Shown: positions 63,635 through 64,000 of the stretch, one piece after another | Layout of the letters: the number at the start of each line of letters is the position of its first letter | Numbering within the stretch: position 1 is the first letter of the stretch | Assembly (NCBI GenBank): GCA_914767715.1 | Contig: OU612073.1 | Coordinates: forward strand, 15,128,001 to 15,192,000 | DNA from: Membranipora membranacea | Lineage: Eukaryota > Bryozoa > Gymnolaemata > Cheilostomatida > Membraniporidae | DNA length: 64,000 nucleotides | Reading direction: 5' to 3' | The notes under the pieces: model-generated | Told to the model about the DNA's origin: nothing | What the model saw: only the letters and a program-made list of their open reading frames with translations | The model's database searches: none | Made by a program: the position numbers and the translations under genes

Positions 63635-64000
63635 TATTTTTATGTATATACAACCAATAATGCTGTATGATGTATTTTAATATACAGGTAAGATAAATAA
63701 TATACTCATTTGCGCATTGACTGACCATGGAAGCACTTCAGTACCGTACAATGTATGCTTTTGGCTGTATTAGTTACCAGTCTGATTATCAAGAGGAGGA
63801 ACCACCAACTAGACAATTGAGTCAGTCTTACTCACCTCTAGCACCAGCATATTCACTTATACCACAATACTCTAGACCATTACAGACTCAAGGCACTACA
63901 ACAGAAAGTTCAAACTCCTGTCTCAAATCTGCCTGCATATCACCCTGTTCTGGGCCTGTACCTGAACTCTTCAATCATCAACTGAACAAAAATAATTATT
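63635..64000 (+). repeat. Start of tandem array unit 3, cut by the window end
   Basis: From TATTTTTATGTATATACAAC onward it follows unit 2 almost base for base. The sequence to its left is the spacer end of unit 2, giving the same junction as between units 1 and 2. Confidence 0.95.
63727..64000 (+). CDS. FOXO: FOXO tandem copy 3, first exon, partial
   Basis: The ATG at 63727 opens a frame identical in protein to copy 2 over the visible 91 codons, sharing the copy 2 states ([30 protein letters not shown]) and not those of copy 1. The only DNA difference noticed in exon 1 is a silent change in the Gly-Cys codons near 63763. The exon continues beyond the window. Confidence 0.93.
   Translation, partial: MEALQYRTMYAFGCISYQSDYQEEEPPTRQLSQSYSPLAPAYSLIPQYSRPLQTQGTTTESSNSCLKSACISPCSGPVPELFNHQLNKNNY

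Overview
The window is AT-rich, intron-rich animal DNA. Most genes are split into short exons joined by GT-AG introns, and almost none of the coding sequence lies in long ORFs, so the gene models below were built by joining exons in phase by eye. The gene set (FOXO with three Akt-type sites, an ephrin-like ligand, an otopetrin, a sushi-domain receptor, a ZNFX1-like protein) points to a metazoan. The divergence and the abundance of small inverted-repeat elements would suit an early-branching invertebrate such as a sponge, but that placement is inference.

Layout. 1-2475 (+): C-terminal exons of a ZNFX1-like NFX1-type zinc-finger protein. 4182-5379 (-): a four-exon secreted ephrin-like protein. 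5.4-10.3 kb: gene-poor, with a tRNA-derived SINE and several inverted or mosaic repeats. 10288-14983 (+): complete five-exon 6-phosphogluconolactonase. 15633-17333 (+): C-terminal exons of a VPS26C/DSCR3 homologue carrying an in-frame TGA. 18705-27778 (-): an eight-exon single-pass receptor with a sushi domain; its last intron holds an opposite-strand two-exon gene for a small secreted cysteine-rich protein (19578-20373) and a 2.1-kb fold-back element. 28.85-29.49 kb: a broken copy of part of the PGLS locus. 29758-34043 (+): a seven-exon otopetrin-type proton channel with an unusually long linker between its two six-helix halves.

From 35050 to the end the window is a tandem array. A unit of about 14 kb holding a whole ten-exon FOXO gene plus about 3.4 kb of downstream DNA occurs twice in full (35050-49757 and 49758-63634), and a third copy begins at 63635. 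Exons, introns and spacers are all recognisably the same. Copy 1 alone carries two transposon-like insertions with target-site duplications; copy 2 alone carries a 33-bp minisatellite. Both complete FOXO copies have intact frames, a forkhead domain, three Akt consensus sites and a C-terminal acidic activation region. Either FOXO has expanded in tandem here, which is unusual for a gene normally single-copy in invertebrates, or divergent haplotypes were joined during assembly.

Apart from the FOXO copies, the neighbouring genes show no common pathway. The arrangement is typical of eukaryotic chromosomes rather than an operon.
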